Assembly (NCBI GenBank): GCA_026545765.1
Contig: JAIFAC010000007.1
Coordinates: 434,001-498,000, forward strand
Source: Plantago major
Taxonomy: Eukaryota; Streptophyta; Magnoliopsida; Lamiales; Plantaginaceae
DNA: 64,000 nt
Direction of reading: 5' to 3'
Shown here one piece after another: positions 1 to 14,165 of this stretch. Every line of letters begins with the position of its first letter. Position 1 is the stretch's first letter. Below the pieces are notes generated by a model. It was not told the origin of the DNA, searched no databases, and worked only from the letters and a program-made list of their open reading frames with translations. A program made the position numbers and the translations under genes.

Positions 1-45
1 ATTTCGAACACTCTAGTCTAGAAAAACAGTAAAAACTAAGAAAAC

Positions 46-273
46 TCAAAAATCCTTAAAGAATCCATAGCTAGCTATTTCTATATGGAAATACCTAAAA
101 ATAGGTGGTGAAAACGGGTCCAAAGTGGCTTCCAATGGGCCGCGGAGGGTCGTTTCTAAGTGAAAGGAAGTGCAATCGATCAAATTGGAAGAAATCCGTT
201 GAAATTCCATGGAGGAGTGCATATCTCTCTTCTTATCGCACGCTATTACGTAATTGAAATTCGTAGGTTCCAT
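46..273 (-). other. 75-codon open frame in a GC-rich island, possible gene remnant
   Basis: An ATG-initiated frame of 75 codons runs on the minus strand and ends at a stop near position 46. About 47% of bases 101-250 are G or C by hand count, against about 30% for the window. The G+C peak is a run at roughly 138-152. The predicted peptide is mixed in composition (begins MEPTNFNYVIACDKK) and has acidic, basic and aromatic residues throughout. The hydrophobic, Leu/Tyr/Phe-dominated shadows typical of the rest of the window look quite different. I see no signal peptide, membrane segment or family motif. It resembles, only as an unverified impression from memory, anonymous open frames in plastid inverted-repeat spacers, so a transferred organelle fragment is one possibility. 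It could also be chance. No neighbouring gene gives context. Confidence 0.25.
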
Positions 274-292
274 TCTTCTATCTTATTCTTCT

Positions 293-325
293 ACTTAGCT
301 ACTTAGCTACTATCTATCTATCTAT
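293..325. repeat. 8-bp duplication followed by a (TATC)n microsatellite
   Basis: Two copies of ACTTAGCT (293-300 and 301-308) are followed directly by about four units of TATC (311-325). Confidence 0.85.
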
Positions 326-1854
326 GGCATATCGTAGTTGTTCTAAAATGGAAGAGTATTCCGCGCCCCTCTCCCTCTTTCTTACTTAGGCCCCTTAATG
401 TAGCAATTAAAAGACAGATAGATACAAATTATTTATGTGCCCAACAATTTACTGAAACTGGCATAGAAGAATCCTTATACGTTTTCTTTACCTTGGACTG
501 ATGAGACAATTTATTTATTTTTCATGTTAACGCCTCTTCTAAGTGTGTAGGCTAATGTAGTTAATAATCCAAAGAAAGATAAATAAGATATGTCAGAGGT
601 AAAAGAAAAGACAGATGCAAGATCTTCTCTAACTAAGAACTAAGTATGTATAGAGTTAAGCATAACATCAAATATCCAATCTATTCGTGATTAGTTCTTA
701 GTTTTCTTCTGGAATTGCAAAGGAATGGTTTTAGCTTAGCAAAGAAGAGAGCTTATTTATTGATTGTGTACTGTTTTGTGTTTTTATACTTACTTTATAG
801 AATAGACTTCTTTCTGTTCGAGGTGAGCATGTAAGTAAAAATCTTTGTAATCCTTGAATAAGGACCTATTTCTTTCGGGCATGATACAATGCCTATGTCT
901 TTCTGGCTGACCTACGTATCTTATTTTTCTTAGACAAATCTCTCATTTCCTCTTTAAGTTTTAGATTTAACCCTCTACCCTCTTCTTCTTCTTATTTTAT
1001 TGTGCAAGATTGTACTACTACTGAAATATCAAAAATATCATATAGAGACAACATTCCTAAAAAGTTTAGAGAATAACACGTGTTATCTAGGTGCTGCATG
1101 CATTCTTAACTATTCCTTTAAATCCCATTGAATACGTTAGTTAATAAGAGTCACTAAGAACAAGTGTAGGACAAAGGGATATCTCTCATAGTAAGATAAT
1201 ATTTGAGATATAGGGCGGTTTAATAACGAACTAAGGATTACTGTAAATTATGTCTATTTATCATACTTTTTCGAGAAGATGTTATGTTACTCTTCTAGTC
1301 CATACTAAGTCTCGTTGTTTGTTACATAACTATGTGCACTTCTTTTTTTTTGGACCATGTACTTTATTTATCTCTGTTTTGACTAGCTATTGTTTTGTTA
1401 TTACTTCGGTTGTAAAATCTAGCTTGCGTTGTAAGAGAAAGTAGAATGGATATGAATAGAACCTGTTTTAAAATGAGTTGTTTGCCTTTGTTTTCATGCT
1501 CACATATTAGTTTCTCTGCCTTAGCCAGCCATCATTAATTAATTTTTCATACTACATCGTCGAAATTCATTTGTAAGTACATCCAAAAAGAGAAATATAT
1601 AGGGATTTCTAATTTATATTACATTACTGCATTTAAAAGTAATTGTCGATTGCTTAAGAAGATGTGAACTAGGTTTTTCTCACCTGGGTTAACAGCAACA
1701 ACTCCTTTGCCTTCTTGCCTTGTCTAAGTATTATACATGACATGTCTATTTTAAGTATAGATTCGCGATATGGATATGTGTTATGAGTTGCTTTTTCTTG
1801 TACTTGTTTGGTACTTGTTCTAACTTCACGACATGTTATTAAAGAGATTCTATA

Positions 1855-1882
1855 AGTATAAGATATGAAGTATAAGATATGC
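1855..1882. repeat. 14-bp tandem duplication (2 copies)
   Basis: AGTATAAGATATG is repeated with a period of 14 bp; 13 of 14 positions match, and only the last base differs. Confidence 0.9.
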
Positions 1883-2699
1883 CTTCATTTAAGTTTAAGT
1901 AGATAGAGTATGTTCTAACCTTGTAATTCCTAAGATCTTCTCCTTTCTTCTTTCTTTACTTATTTCTATTTCCTACCTAGTACCAAGTCCAAGAAATCCA
2001 GAAATCTACTTGATAGTTACTTTAAGCGGGGTATGTTTGTTGTTAAATTACAAACTTGATCCCCAGGATTAAGTTTCATTAGTTAAATTTGGCCCCCCTA
2101 GAGACACTTCACCGTTGTTCATATTACATAGATAATTATTTACTTAAGATTAGATATAGCAAGCAGTCTTCATTTCTAGGCCTTAAAAAATATCAAATTT
2201 GTATGTCTGTCTCACAAACAAAATATTTCCCCTTTCAACTTTGTGTCTCTACTTAAGAATTAAGAAAGGCTCTGTGAGTAAGTCGTAAGTGTTACTTTTG
2301 CTGTTTCCGCTTATATAATTTATAAACAGAAAAGGGAATAGAAGAAGTTACTGGGTTGTTTGTTGGTAAATCGGCTCAGTCATAAGTTGTACCCATTCTT
2401 ATAAATAAACTAACAAAATATCTACTTCTTTTCTTTCCTCGAAGCTAAGTACCGAATATCATAAGTATTTTCTTCCTATTTATTAGCATTTTTATTCCTG
2501 AATGAATAAATAATAGTAAGTATACTAAGCTCTATTCTATACGTATTTCTATTTTATCTATAATTTATTTCTACCTACAATTAATAATTTTAGAAGGAGC
2601 ACGTCACCTTTTTAATTGTACTTTTATAATTTAATAGTGAGCTATAATATCTATTTTTTCTTTACCAATAATTTTAAGGCATGTTTGCCCCAAAAGAAG

Positions 2700-4330
2700 T
2701 GAACATAAAGGCGTCTACTCCATGTTTATATTATAGTAAGTACTAAGGCGTAAGGTGTGATTCTACATAATGTATATTCTATGTTATTTAGTTAGTCCAT
2801 ACTTGTCATTTTATAAGTAAATCCCTAACTACCTATTACATTGTCTTTTCTTCATAAGTTCATATTTCTTATTATTCCCAGCATTATGATCCTAGCTTAT
2901 TTCCCTTATCTATTCCTCTTTTATTACAAGGTACTCTTATAGCATACATCTTAAGTAACCCACCATTCTTTTAGAAACAATCCATATTACGCCATACACT
3001 TTTATAGGTACAAGGCACAAACCTATTTATGAACACAACCTTTATTTATAGCCTACAACTATACATGCTAGTAAGACGCCTATAATATAATATAATAATA
3101 AATAATAAGAATATGCAGTATAGGACAAACAAAATCTACTGGACATGCTAGAAGAGAAGAATAAAGTAACCTAGAGGAAGGAGAGTATAAGAGCTACTTT
3201 AAATACGTAACATAGAGGAGTTACCCCAATGAATGCTAAAGGAAATCTTGTATTACAATCACATGTCTTCTCAATCATACAATAGAGTAAAGTACATACC
3301 ATAGAATAGTCTTAGTTAGTTTATTACTTACTAGAGGAAAAAAGAGGATATACCCATAACCTATTAAAATCATTATACCTTAAGGTACGGAGAGTTCATA
3401 AAGGATGAAACTTATTTAGGCATGTGTTGTCCATAGAATCTTACCTCGACTCATTGTTAGGATTAAATCTTAGGTGTTACTTAAGTTGTGTACTATCTTC
3501 TATCTATTATAAAAAGTACTCTAGGTGGATTAGTATTGGCGTTGTATATTATAAATGCTTATACATGTAGGATTAGTTAAGAGGAACTCAAAGATAGCAT
3601 ATAGGGGGTAATTTGGCTTATTAAGAGGAAAGAGAAGACTCTACTTAGAAAGCTTTAAGTAATCAAGGCATTGGATTATAAGGGAGTAATGGCTACTACA
3701 TCCACAAGATATAGGTTTGGGTTAAACAAAGAGGGTTAGTTACTTACTATAATAGCAGGGTCTACTTAATTCCATATAAGACAAGAAAAGAAGGCATGCA
3801 TATATTTCCTATTCTCTACATGACTCATATTTTAATTTCATTCATAGTGTTTTCCTTCTAACCCACCAAAGTAAGATCACTACTAATGAAGTAATACTAT
3901 ACTAAGACCCATTAGTACCATTATAGCATATTACCCTACACATGTTCTATATCTCTTTTTAGGATTTCATCATAGCTTCCTTATAGAATAGGTTTTTGCA
4001 CATCTATTGTGGATTACTTAATGAAATATATTCTACGTGCTCTACTAGTCCTAGTCAATTAAGATTAGAAAGGTAATGTACCAAATGAAATGATGCTATA
4101 GGTGTAGGATAGCGCGGATACAATTATAGGATAAGGGTACTCATAAGTTGTTATAGTACATTATCAATCAAGACAAAGAAAGATCCAAGTAGAACACTAA
4201 GAGAAAGGTAAGGTGTAGGCCTAAGTAAGACATTTTATACTTCAATTAGAACAAGTAATATTTAGAGGATTTTATTTCTTCTGAGAAAGTCTCTTGTAAG
4301 ATTTAATCTTATATTTAAGTTTACGTAATT
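2700..4330. other. State-A block: TA-rich, CG-poor, non-coding
   Basis: I see no gene. On the line 3301-3360 I counted 12 TA against 6 AT, and one CA or TG against seven AC or GT, a strong RIP-like bias. Words such as TTAG, CCTTA, AAGTA and TACTT dominate. Stops occur in every frame. Confidence 0.5.
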
Positions 4331-6260
4331 AATAAACAACAACTATGTCTTTTCTCTACCAAAACTTATCAACAATTGTATCCCATACATAAGCCAAGTC
4401 CTTAGCTGGTGAGAGCCTAGTGCTTTTGAATACATACAACCCGTCATTTTTTGAAAAGTCGATTAATCTAACAGGAAAAAGAATTAGATACAAAAGGAGG
4501 AAGACACAAAATAAAATGCTTATCAATAATTAGTTGTTAGAACTCTAGTACAGCAGCATACCTAATGATTTTCCTTTCCGCTAACTAGTTTTTTATTAGG
4601 TAAGAAAGGAGCGGTTTTTACCTTCTAAAATCGTTCTAAAATACAAAATATTTAAATAAAATCCATTGCCAATAAACGAAGAGTATCTTCTCTATGCCTT
4701 CTTCTGGTTATTGGTCGAATTAACTTAACGTTTCAAGAAAAAATGCTACACTTAGTATTACACTTACTAGCCAAAGGGTGCAGGCTTGGAAAAAAAAGAA
4801 GTAAAACAAGATTCAATTCATTCAAGACATCTTATAATTCTATAAATACATGCAATCCCTTTATCATATTATTATATAATTATATAACAAAAATTTAATG
4901 ATATGAGATTTTTCGACTTCTTATCCCTTCTTTCTGGATTGGATCATAGAAATTTCTACTCTATTCTAAATAAATTGTAATTGTAGGTCTCATGACTTTC
5001 GCTATTTGCTGCTTAAGAGCTATTTCTAGGTGTTACACTTTCCTGATTCATAGAGTTTCCTGGTGTGTTTTTATTTACTATGTCTTTCTACGGTGTAGTA
5101 AAAAACTGTAAAAGATAAAAATGATCTGATCTTCCTACAACAAAACTTCTATAATGAAAACGAAATCGTGAATAGGCAGGGTCTTGTGAGAGAAATATAT
5201 GACATCCACTTGTGCCCTTACTAGGATTATTATCATATTAACTAAATAATATTGAATTGAATATTGATTAAGCTGTTGAACTTCTGTTTCCACAATGCCA
5301 CAGATACTCCTTTTTTTGTCCAAGTGGCCACTCCCTGCTTTTTTTCTTATTGCTTTAGACGTGTCTTCTTAGATTAGATGCTTACAGAGACAGAAAGATT
5401 ACTTCGCCGTAAAGAAAACCCCTTCTGAAATATTAAAGTAAAGATTCTTTATCATTGTTGAATTGTACTCACTCCATCTTTTTTTTACCGAAAAGGCATT
5501 TAGATTTAGAGTTGATTCTTAATCGATTTTGGAAGACTGCGGAAGGAATAAATGATACATTGAATTTGATCTTCATCGAATTACCAACGACTTTCATTTC
5601 ATTTTTTGCTATATTATATTTCATCTAATCTTAAGTTGTTATTCTGTAGTATCCGCTAGAATGTTAACTTTGGTAGCCTTACGTTAGAGATCTCCTTTTT
5701 TTTTTAGTTTTTCGAGTCTTTAAGTTCCATATTGCTAGGTTCTTGGAGATTCTTGATTTGTGTTCCGGGTAGAGCTGAGGAAAGAGCTATTGAGATTTCT
5801 TTCTTCTCTACCTACCTTCGCGTATTTTCAAGTATTTTGTCTTACACACATTCTAGGTAATGGAGTTATATTTAGGTTTTTTATATGATTAACTATACAA
5901 AAATAGGGAATTCCTCGAAGAGTAGTACCTAGCATCATGACTATTTATTTTCTAACCAGAGTTTTTGCAAATACAAAGGATTCATGCATCGTTGTTGAGG
6001 TATTGTTTGCCTGAAATTATAAATTTATAAGATTAGTCGTCTATTTAGTTTATGCTGCGCGATTATTTATGGAATAAAGGATATGGAATAAAGGAAATCT
6101 ATTTATTAGGAGAACCTTAGGCGTAAGACTAGAAAGAACATGTATAAATAAATAATAGACATCAAATCAAGTATTTAGAGAAGCCAATATTAACTCAATA
6201 TGGAAAAAAAGTATTAAAAAACAACTGAAAATAACCACGTTTAGTTCATTTATTTTCTAA
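4331..6260. other. State-B non-coding block
   Basis: No gene is visible. CG is more common than in the flanking DNA, for example around 5405-5420 and 5530-5580. T-runs occur at about 5310-5345 and 5695-5705. The block ends near a 14-bp tandem duplication at 6068-6095. Confidence 0.45.
6068..6095. repeat. 14-bp tandem duplication (2 copies)
   Basis: TATGGAATAAAGGA occurs twice, perfectly and without a spacer. Confidence 0.92.
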
Positions 6261-7832
6261 GCGAATTCTAAGCTAAGTAAAGTACACATGCTGTAATTTC
6301 CAATTTTATTTAATAAATAGCTACTCCTCTAACTCTATTTATATAATATACCAAGGCATCTACTCTATATGAACATTAGGTATAAACACTTAAAGATAGA
6401 GCAAAGCATATGCAGTAAAGGACTCTTCTTAAACTTAGTATATTTAAGTAAGTTATCATAGTAAGCACATTCTATTTATAATATCTAATAAATTTCTATT
6501 TACCTTTCCCTCTTCTAATTTTATAGTATTTATACCTCGTGTTGTACCAAGTAATTCTTATCCAATATACCCCTTTTACTTGCTAGCCTATAACATGTAC
6601 TATACCACCAAAGAGAACACCATCATTTAGTGGGAGTAGGCAAAAGATATCCTATTATGGAATGCTAAGAAACGTATTGAAATATATTTACTTAATGTAG
6701 TAACCACTAGGGAAGCTATCACCTCTTTTACTTATTTTTCTTAGTAGTTCCTATACTTAGCCTTAGTCCTAATTATGTATGTTTCCTATCACTTCTAAAT
6801 TTCATTATGACTTCACACCAATACCTCTCTTTAAGTACAACCATCCAATACAAGTTAACTAAGCTCTTACTCTTTATATGAGCACGTCTTAGAAATACAC
6901 CATGAGAAATACATTATAAGGGAGTACATATAGATAATTGGGTACAAGGAAGAGCAGACAAGATGTTACATAGTGAGTCTTGATAGGAAAGTAAAGTAAC
7001 AATAAAAAAGGGAACATACTTAGAAAGAGTACTTGGGGAAAACATAAGAGTATGCATTTCTCAAGATATTAAATTTACTATTTGGTGACTTAAGAAAAGA
7101 TTATTATAGTATATGCCATAGAGTAGTTACCTTGTACTATAGTGTGTGTTGGTAGATAATTAGATAGATTTACAAAATATAATGAGTATAGAAATGCAAG
7201 AACATAAATAGAGTATTACACCCTACTTACTTTAGCATATAATTTAGTAGTGAATTACTATATCCCTTAAGTATACAATCTTCTAATAGTTCTTTACTGA
7301 ATAGCTAAATTTCTTCCCTTATAAAAATAAATAAATAAATAGGTCTTTATTGTGAAATATAACTAAATAAGATAGAACTTGTGTTGAGTACTTTGCCTTA
7401 ATACCTACTATTTACTTACACCAAGGAGATACTTTCCCTCTTTGTACTATGAGTGATGTTGAAATGATAGAACCTAGGATTGATGTTTTTAGTCTTAGCT
7501 TATAATAAATAAATAAAATATAGCCTCGTAGTATGCATAGCTCTTTATTTTCATAGTATAGTCATGGTCACTGCTTATGTAAAGGTATACAAATAATAGT
7601 GGATCAACATAAACAACACTTAACAAATTAGAATATACTAGGTGTAACATAAAGATACGCTTAAGAACTTTCTTCTCTCACTACTTTACTACTTTATATT
7701 GATATTGGAATAGCTCCTTGTGCTTTGCTTTAACTTATTTATGTTATTTTTGTTAATTTGAAATAAATGGTAAATTTGATCGTAGGCTCTTATTTGACAT
7801 CTTTTCATTAAATATAATATACTTTTTATTAC

Positions 7833-7865
<33 letters not shown>

Positions 7866-9250
7866 GACTTTAAAGGTATGTGTTTACCAAATCATATAGA
7901 TATCTTACTAGAAATTTCAAGGCATGTTCTAAGGGAATAGAATATTTATTTTATGGTAGTACTATTTATGCACCAACACCAACTACGTATATTTCACCAA
8001 CAAAAAAAGGTATTTAACTCTAAGAATTAAGAATTTCCTCGAGAAGAAAGAGAGTAATCCAAGCATCTAAACAAGAAGAACTCATTTACTATTATATATA
8101 GAATTCTAACTAAAAATCAAAGGGTGTAGGTAAATGTGTACTAACTCTAGTATGGAACAAAGATTCTACAATGAGTGCGATTCTATTTTTATGTAGTAAA
8201 GACACCTAAGAAATTATTATAAAGTAAACCTAAATTCTATACTGGGTAATAAATGTTGTATTCCTTAAGTAGCACTATTTTATTTTGTTTGTATGAGTTG
8301 TGAATCTAAACCTTATTTAAAGTATCTATGAAATAGTATGCTACCCTCTCTACATTACAGTTAAATACTTGTGCTTTTCTAAAGTTTATAAAGAAAAAGT
8401 CCCTTTATGTTGAAACATCTTTTTGAGGTTCCTCCTCCTTTGAAAAATATGTGATTTATTGATTATCTTGAGGTACCTTCCTCTTCTTTTTATTCAGCTT
8501 TATTTTCTACCAATAGTGTAAACTTCTTGTTGTGTTTTGTTAACGTGTAAATTCTATATGTAGTGTTGTGTCTTCCTTTTGTAGCTCTGGTAGTATATAG
8601 ACGGCCTTGTCTTGGAAAGAAATCATATATTTGGATAAGTTAGAAACAAGGCATATACTTTAAATTACTCTTTTAATTACTTTATTAATTACACTTTAAT
8701 TAAAAATGTTGTAAAGTATTCTAAATAACTTAGGTATATGATGAAATAGGGTTGACTTTGGAATTAACTAAAGAAAAGGTTATACACGATCTACTTGTAG
8801 TGAAATAATATACAAAAACAAGTAAGTAGGAGAGACAATTCTTTCTATTTTTTAATATTAAACTAATATTCTAATTCTACTAAACAATGAAATATATTCT
8901 TCTTGAAAGAGATAAAACACTATATAATATAAGCCCTTAGACTTATGATTGATTACATACTAGATTTGTTAGACTCCACTTATTATCTATAATATATCTA
9001 TAATATAGAGACTTAGTAGTCCCTTGTCTTAGACAACTCTTGGTTCAATATACACTGCAAACTACCCTTTCCTATTTTTAGTGCAGTATAAGGTAAGACA
9101 AGAGATACCTTTTTAATTGTTTCTTAGCGTGGGTTAAACATGGAAAAAGTGAATAGTAACAGGAGTATAATCCTACACAGAGTATTGGACAGAAACATTT
9201 TTGGAATATAGGAGGTTAGTGTGCACTAGGTATAGTACGAGCAAGGAATG
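6261..9250. other. State-A block: TA-rich, CG-poor, non-coding
   Basis: No gene is visible. The block contains AAAT microsatellites near 7326-7342 and 7503-7517 and the long (AT)n tract at 7833-7859. At 8660-8705 a cluster of TTAATTA-type words forms an imperfect, partly self-complementary AT element. Confidence 0.5.
7833..7859. repeat. (AT)n dinucleotide microsatellite
   Basis: About 13 uninterrupted AT units. Further AT units follow after a single C. Confidence 0.95.
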
Positions 9251-10250
9251 TATAGAAAATTGGTTAATTTAGTAGTTAAACACAAGCCAAGACTTTCTCA
9301 TAATTAAGGAATAAGAATCTAGCAGAGTAGTAAGATGTATATTTCCATTTTTGTAATATCCTAAGTTAGTGGTTCACAACCTTTACATCAGCTTCTATAA
9401 CTAAGTTTTTAAGTACAAAAATTGAGCGTTAGTATTATGGTTTACTTTTTTTTATCTGGAATACAAGATATCATAGTATAGGTAGACTTTTTCCTGAGCT
9501 CTACTTTTTTTAATAAGATTCTGTAATTTATATAACTATTTTTATTATTTTTATACTGCGTTTATATAGAAAGATACTTGCTACTTCTTAGATTTCTTAG
9601 ATTTACATGTGCCATGTGCATCTGTCTATTTTTCCACCTACAACTGCGCATACTTGCCCAAATTTAATATTCAAAACCAATTTCTTGCTTAGGAAGAGAG
9701 GACTTTTATTTCATGACTCACTAATAAACTAATACAAAATAAAGTTTAAAGTAGACACGAGAGCGTGTATATTTTAAACTAGAAGGAGAAGGGATCATAC
9801 CTAATAAAACAAAATAAGGAATCCCCTGTGTATGCCTTAACATGTAAGTTGTAAGTTAAAGTAGTATACCGGATAGTGATAAAATCTTTTGGTTCTATAA
9901 CTCTAAGCTAAGTAGAATAAGGTATGTGGTTTAGATCTCTTCTTTATGTACCTCTATGGTCTTCGTGCGGACAAAGAATTTGTATGGATTCGTGTAGATT
10001 GTTTTTGAATTCTTCTTTAAGGTGCCAGGAGTCTAATAGTTTAGTAATCCAATTTATTCTAACACTAACCTAAGCAAAGGGTATTCCCTAATTCATTTTC
10101 TTTTTTCCTTGTTCCTATCTGACTCCCATTACTCTTATATTCCTTGTCTACTTGCTTATTTATATTACTATACTCATGATAGGATCAAATAATAGAAGTG
10201 CATAGCTTGTATGTATGTATGTATTCTTTTATATGTATTCTTCGAGAAGT
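9251..10250. other. State-B non-coding block
   Basis: No gene is visible. CG steps reappear, for example near 9650, 9755-9765 and 9965-9995. A (GTAT)4 microsatellite lies at 10209-10224. Confidence 0.4.
10209..10224. repeat. (GTAT)4 microsatellite
   Basis: Four perfect GTAT units in tandem. Confidence 0.92.
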
Positions 10251-11450
10251 ATGTTAACTAAACACGTTTATAATATAATACTTTGGGGCATAACATAAGG
10301 AAGAGCTTAGAAAATAGGGAGATACCAAACTTATAGGGAGAAGTACCGTGCCATGCATCGTATAATTTACTTTAGAACATGTAGTAGTTTCTATACATTC
10401 ATAATCTTTACTCTATTATATGTGGTCTATAAATAAGGTTTTTTCTTTCCTATTCCTTTCTATATATTAGTTATAATACCTATATAAGATACCTATCCTT
10501 ATATTACGTTCTATACTACCCTATGCTTAAAGACTACCCTTAATTTGATTACTATACACCTCTATGTAACTTTTGACTAGATACAATGAGGACTTGCTCT
10601 ATTTATTTTATCTCATTACCTACTACATTTGCTATATCACCTTAGAATCATTTTTTATACTATGGGGGTTGTTGTCTTTCTACCAAATTAATTATCTTTG
10701 AAGGGTGTAATGTAATTCTTGTAGTCGAGATTCAAACATGTAAGGTAAGCATTGGAACATAAAACATAGTACTGGGAAGGTATCTCACGTCTACTTAGTA
10801 AGTTTTCATTAGAAAGAAGAGGAAGAACAAGTTATAACCAATTTCTATAAAAGAGGGAAGTACGTATTAAGGGAACAACTCTTATCCATATAATATTTAG
10901 GTTAACTTAGTAGAATGAATACACTAGGAACAATCCTATATAAACTTCTTATTTTTAGAGTCCTATACCCTCTTATAACCTCTCCCTTCTTACTTAACTT
11001 AGTAATACTTAAGCCTGCTTACTTCTATGTTCTATACATATTCCTCTTCCTATACAAGCATATATAACTACTATAAGAGTTCTTTCTTAGTATCTATCTT
11101 CATCTCTCACATCTAGTATTATTAAATTAATAAACATGTTGTTATCCTTTAGCCTTAATATACATATTTTTGTGGAGGGTTACAGGTAATAAACAAGGTT
11201 ATCTTATATATAGAGTTGTTGTAGGGGATGGAGAAAGACTCCTATGTCTAAGAAGAATGACAAGAAAAGAAGGAATTGGACACGTAACACATTTTAAGTT
11301 ATTAGTTAGAAGAAGACTAAGCTCATACTTAATGTTTGTGTACTGCCTTGTAGCTCTTTTTGAGAATCCCTATTGTTATTATTCTTATTCTCTAAATAAG
11401 GTTGTAATTTTGACTTAATGCACTTTTTGTAATTACTCTTATATATATAT
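10251..11450. other. State-A block: TA-rich, CG-poor, non-coding
   Basis: No supportable gene. A purine-rich stretch at about 11170-11300 on the plus strand lies in an 82-codon open frame, which I treat as chance. The block ends at an (AT)n tract at 11441-11460. Confidence 0.45.
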
Positions 11451-11460
11451 ATAATATATA
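11441..11460. repeat. Short (AT)n tract
   Basis: About ten AT units with one phase break. Confidence 0.85.
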
Positions 11461-12403
11461 GAGCAATCTATAAGGTGAGTACTTTTTTTTTTGTAAGATG
11501 TCTGTCTTCTAGTTTCATTGGCAGGAAGTCTAGGTAAATAAAGTGATTCCATATATCTTTCTTTGCTTTTTAGTCATATCTCATATTTCATTCATATCTA
11601 ATAGGAAATAAGGATTAGTTACTCTATATTGTCAGAGTATAAATATAGTATACACCACACAGCAAGAAGAGGATAATAATTACTTGCAACAAGTCAAATA
11701 GTCTATTTTATTCTAAATACAAGCAAGGAGAAAAATAGGTGGATATTACAAAGATATAGATAGTAAAGGCTTATGTATTTTAGAAAGAGGTAGAAGTCAT
11801 TTAATTTCCTATATGTAGGATTCCCTTTTTATAGGATGGCGTAAAGAAGATGTGCAAAATAAGGAGGAAGGCAACGGGCATCACTTTTTTGTCTTAGAAT
11901 TATAAAACAAAGAAAAGGCAGCCATGTTTACTTTCGTTACTGAGTTCGTTCCATAACTGGGGTAGTAGAAGAGAGAAAATATATGATTTCTAATCATCTA
12001 GTCTACTAATTAATAACCTTGATTCCGTAGCTTACTTTTTACTTAGGCTTGGGATTTGTAATAAATTTCTTACTTTGCCTCACTCTTTTAGTCTAATAAA
12101 AAATTAGGTATTGTTTATAAATAAAGATATATAAACATAAAAATGAAATAAAATATTTCAGGTAGAGCCCGTACGTGTTTCAGAAAAAGAGTAATTGGTA
12201 GTGGAAAACTTGCATGCATGATTGGTTATTATAAAGAATGAAAGAATTTAATACGCTTAAAATGTTTGTTTTACAACGTAAAAACTTCCATTTTTGTTCT
12301 CAAGAGCCTTGCATCTATTTGCCAGACATTGTACTTTACGGTTGCTTTAACAATTGTTAAATTTGTTTTAACCTAAAATATTTTTTCTTCCTCTTCTAAC
12401 TTA

Positions 12404-12431
12404 GGAAAGAATAGAAAGGAAAGAATAGAAG
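12404..12431. repeat. 14-bp tandem duplication (2 copies)
   Basis: GGAAAGAATAGAA is repeated with period 14; one mismatch lies at the last position. Confidence 0.88.
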
Positions 12432-14135
12432 ACTCTAACTTTAATACCAATACCAACGAAACATTATTTGCGTTTCCCTATAATATATCCCAATATCCCA
12501 TTTAAATTTCTTCTTCCATCCAAAGCAAAGATTTTGCTTTTACTTTTCATTTTTAGTTGTTGGTTCAATACAAAAAATAGTTTACTTTGTCTCATAACTA
12601 AAAACCAAGACAAGAGAGGAAGTAAAAAGGGAAAGGTATAGATTTCAGCTTGTGCTCTGTTCAAGAGTGGATGTAAATGAATGAGATGATCAGGAACTAA
12701 TCTATATTAGACCCACCAAATTTTTTATCATTAAGGAATAAAGAAGCAGAAGAGATAAAAATGATTCAAAAGTGAGTATAGATCTGGCATATATTAGTGA
12801 GGAACATACAAAGTACACGTATTCTTTAACAGGCATATCTTAACACATAAAGTCTCCTTTTTTTTCTTTCCTTTTACCTGGACCAGACAATTCGAATAAG
12901 AAGTACAGAGATGCTCATTTTATGTACTTAAAGATTTAATAGGTTCTTTATTTTAAAGAAATAGATCTTGCTACTGATAGGAATACAAAGGAACACAGAA
13001 GTCCCAAACTATTTCCACTCCTATGCTCTTCCGGGTTAGTATATTGGTATAATTGAGTAGTATATATACTAGTTTTTTCTTTCTTTTTTATAGTAGTTCA
13101 GCGGGCCGCGCAGGAATTGTTAATAGAGGGCCTGGAAGTATATGAAGTAAACGAACCGGAACTGATTAAGTCTCTTATTTTATTATAATCTAAGCAGTTT
13201 TTGTCAATAATAAAAATAGAAATAGTATAGTATAGTATTACTAAATCTTTTTTCTAGCTAGGTAAATCTACTAAACTGGACTCCTCAATTCTATCTTTCC
13301 AGATGTCTATGCGTGTATACCCCTAATTTACTTGTAGAGACTATAAATAAATTAGAGACTGTGAGGGCTGCTTATCTTTACCTAAAATCTACCTTTCTTG
13401 TGGATGGAAGATCCCCCTCCCGAAAACGTATTGTTTTGAGGCGTTGTGTTATTCTCAGTTAATTCCTTTCGCTTACTTTCATTTTTACTGTTGATTTTAT
13501 TTCTACTTGTTTCATCAAGGATAAGGGGAGGTCTTCTAAAACTATAGACTATACACAAATATTTATACAAGAGGTCTTATAAACTTGGAGCTGGGATTTA
13601 ACCCTTACTTCTCTTCTGATGAACCATTACCTTTTACTTCTGCTTTGTCTTCCTTAGACTAAGGCATATAATAAGAGGTGCTTTTAAAACTATATAATTG
13701 GATGATGAAATTAAACCATGAGTAAGAGCAGTAATTCCGTAAATCACGTACAGGAATTCTTATAGACACTGTGTGAGAAAAGGAAAACCTGATTTCAAAA
13801 ATCAAAAGTAAAAGCAAACAAAAAATATAGGTAATATAGGTAAAATAAATGTTGTTCTATAGAATAGAATAATTGTGCAACAAATACTGTCATAGACTTT
13901 TATTATCTGTAGAAGTTCCCTTTTTGCTATAGTTGTTTTTTCTCTTTTGCTTTTCACTTTTATCTCTAGTAACATCCCCTTGTAATTGTATACTGTACAG
14001 TGCTCCTGCGATTGCCCTTGTTTGACAGAGTTTTACAGTTATAGATAAGATTTCAAACACCACTTCTGTGTTATTTCGCAGACAAATTTTTATTAAGTGT
14101 ACTGATGCGCTTTATTTAGTACTTTCCTCTTAGTA

Positions 14136-14165
14136 ATATAACTAGTACAGATATAACTAGTACAG
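14136..14165. repeat. 15-bp perfect tandem duplication
   Basis: ATATAACTAGTACAG occurs twice, back to back, with no differences. Confidence 0.93.

Larger units (their letters stand above)
1..2700. other. State-B AT-rich non-coding block, left edge
   Basis: I see no gene here apart from the possible remnant at 46-273. CG steps are common, and pyrimidine and purine runs are frequent. The block holds a short TATC microsatellite near 311-325 and a 14-bp tandem duplication at 1855-1882. The right boundary with the TA-rich, CG-poor DNA that follows is judged by eye and uncertain by a few hundred bases. Confidence 0.5.

Noticed and set aside
11170-11418. 82-codon plus-strand frame rich in Arg, Gly and Val in its first part
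   Set aside because: It follows a locally purine-rich strand, which alone explains the composition, and the second half becomes hydrophobic AT-type sequence. No motif seen.
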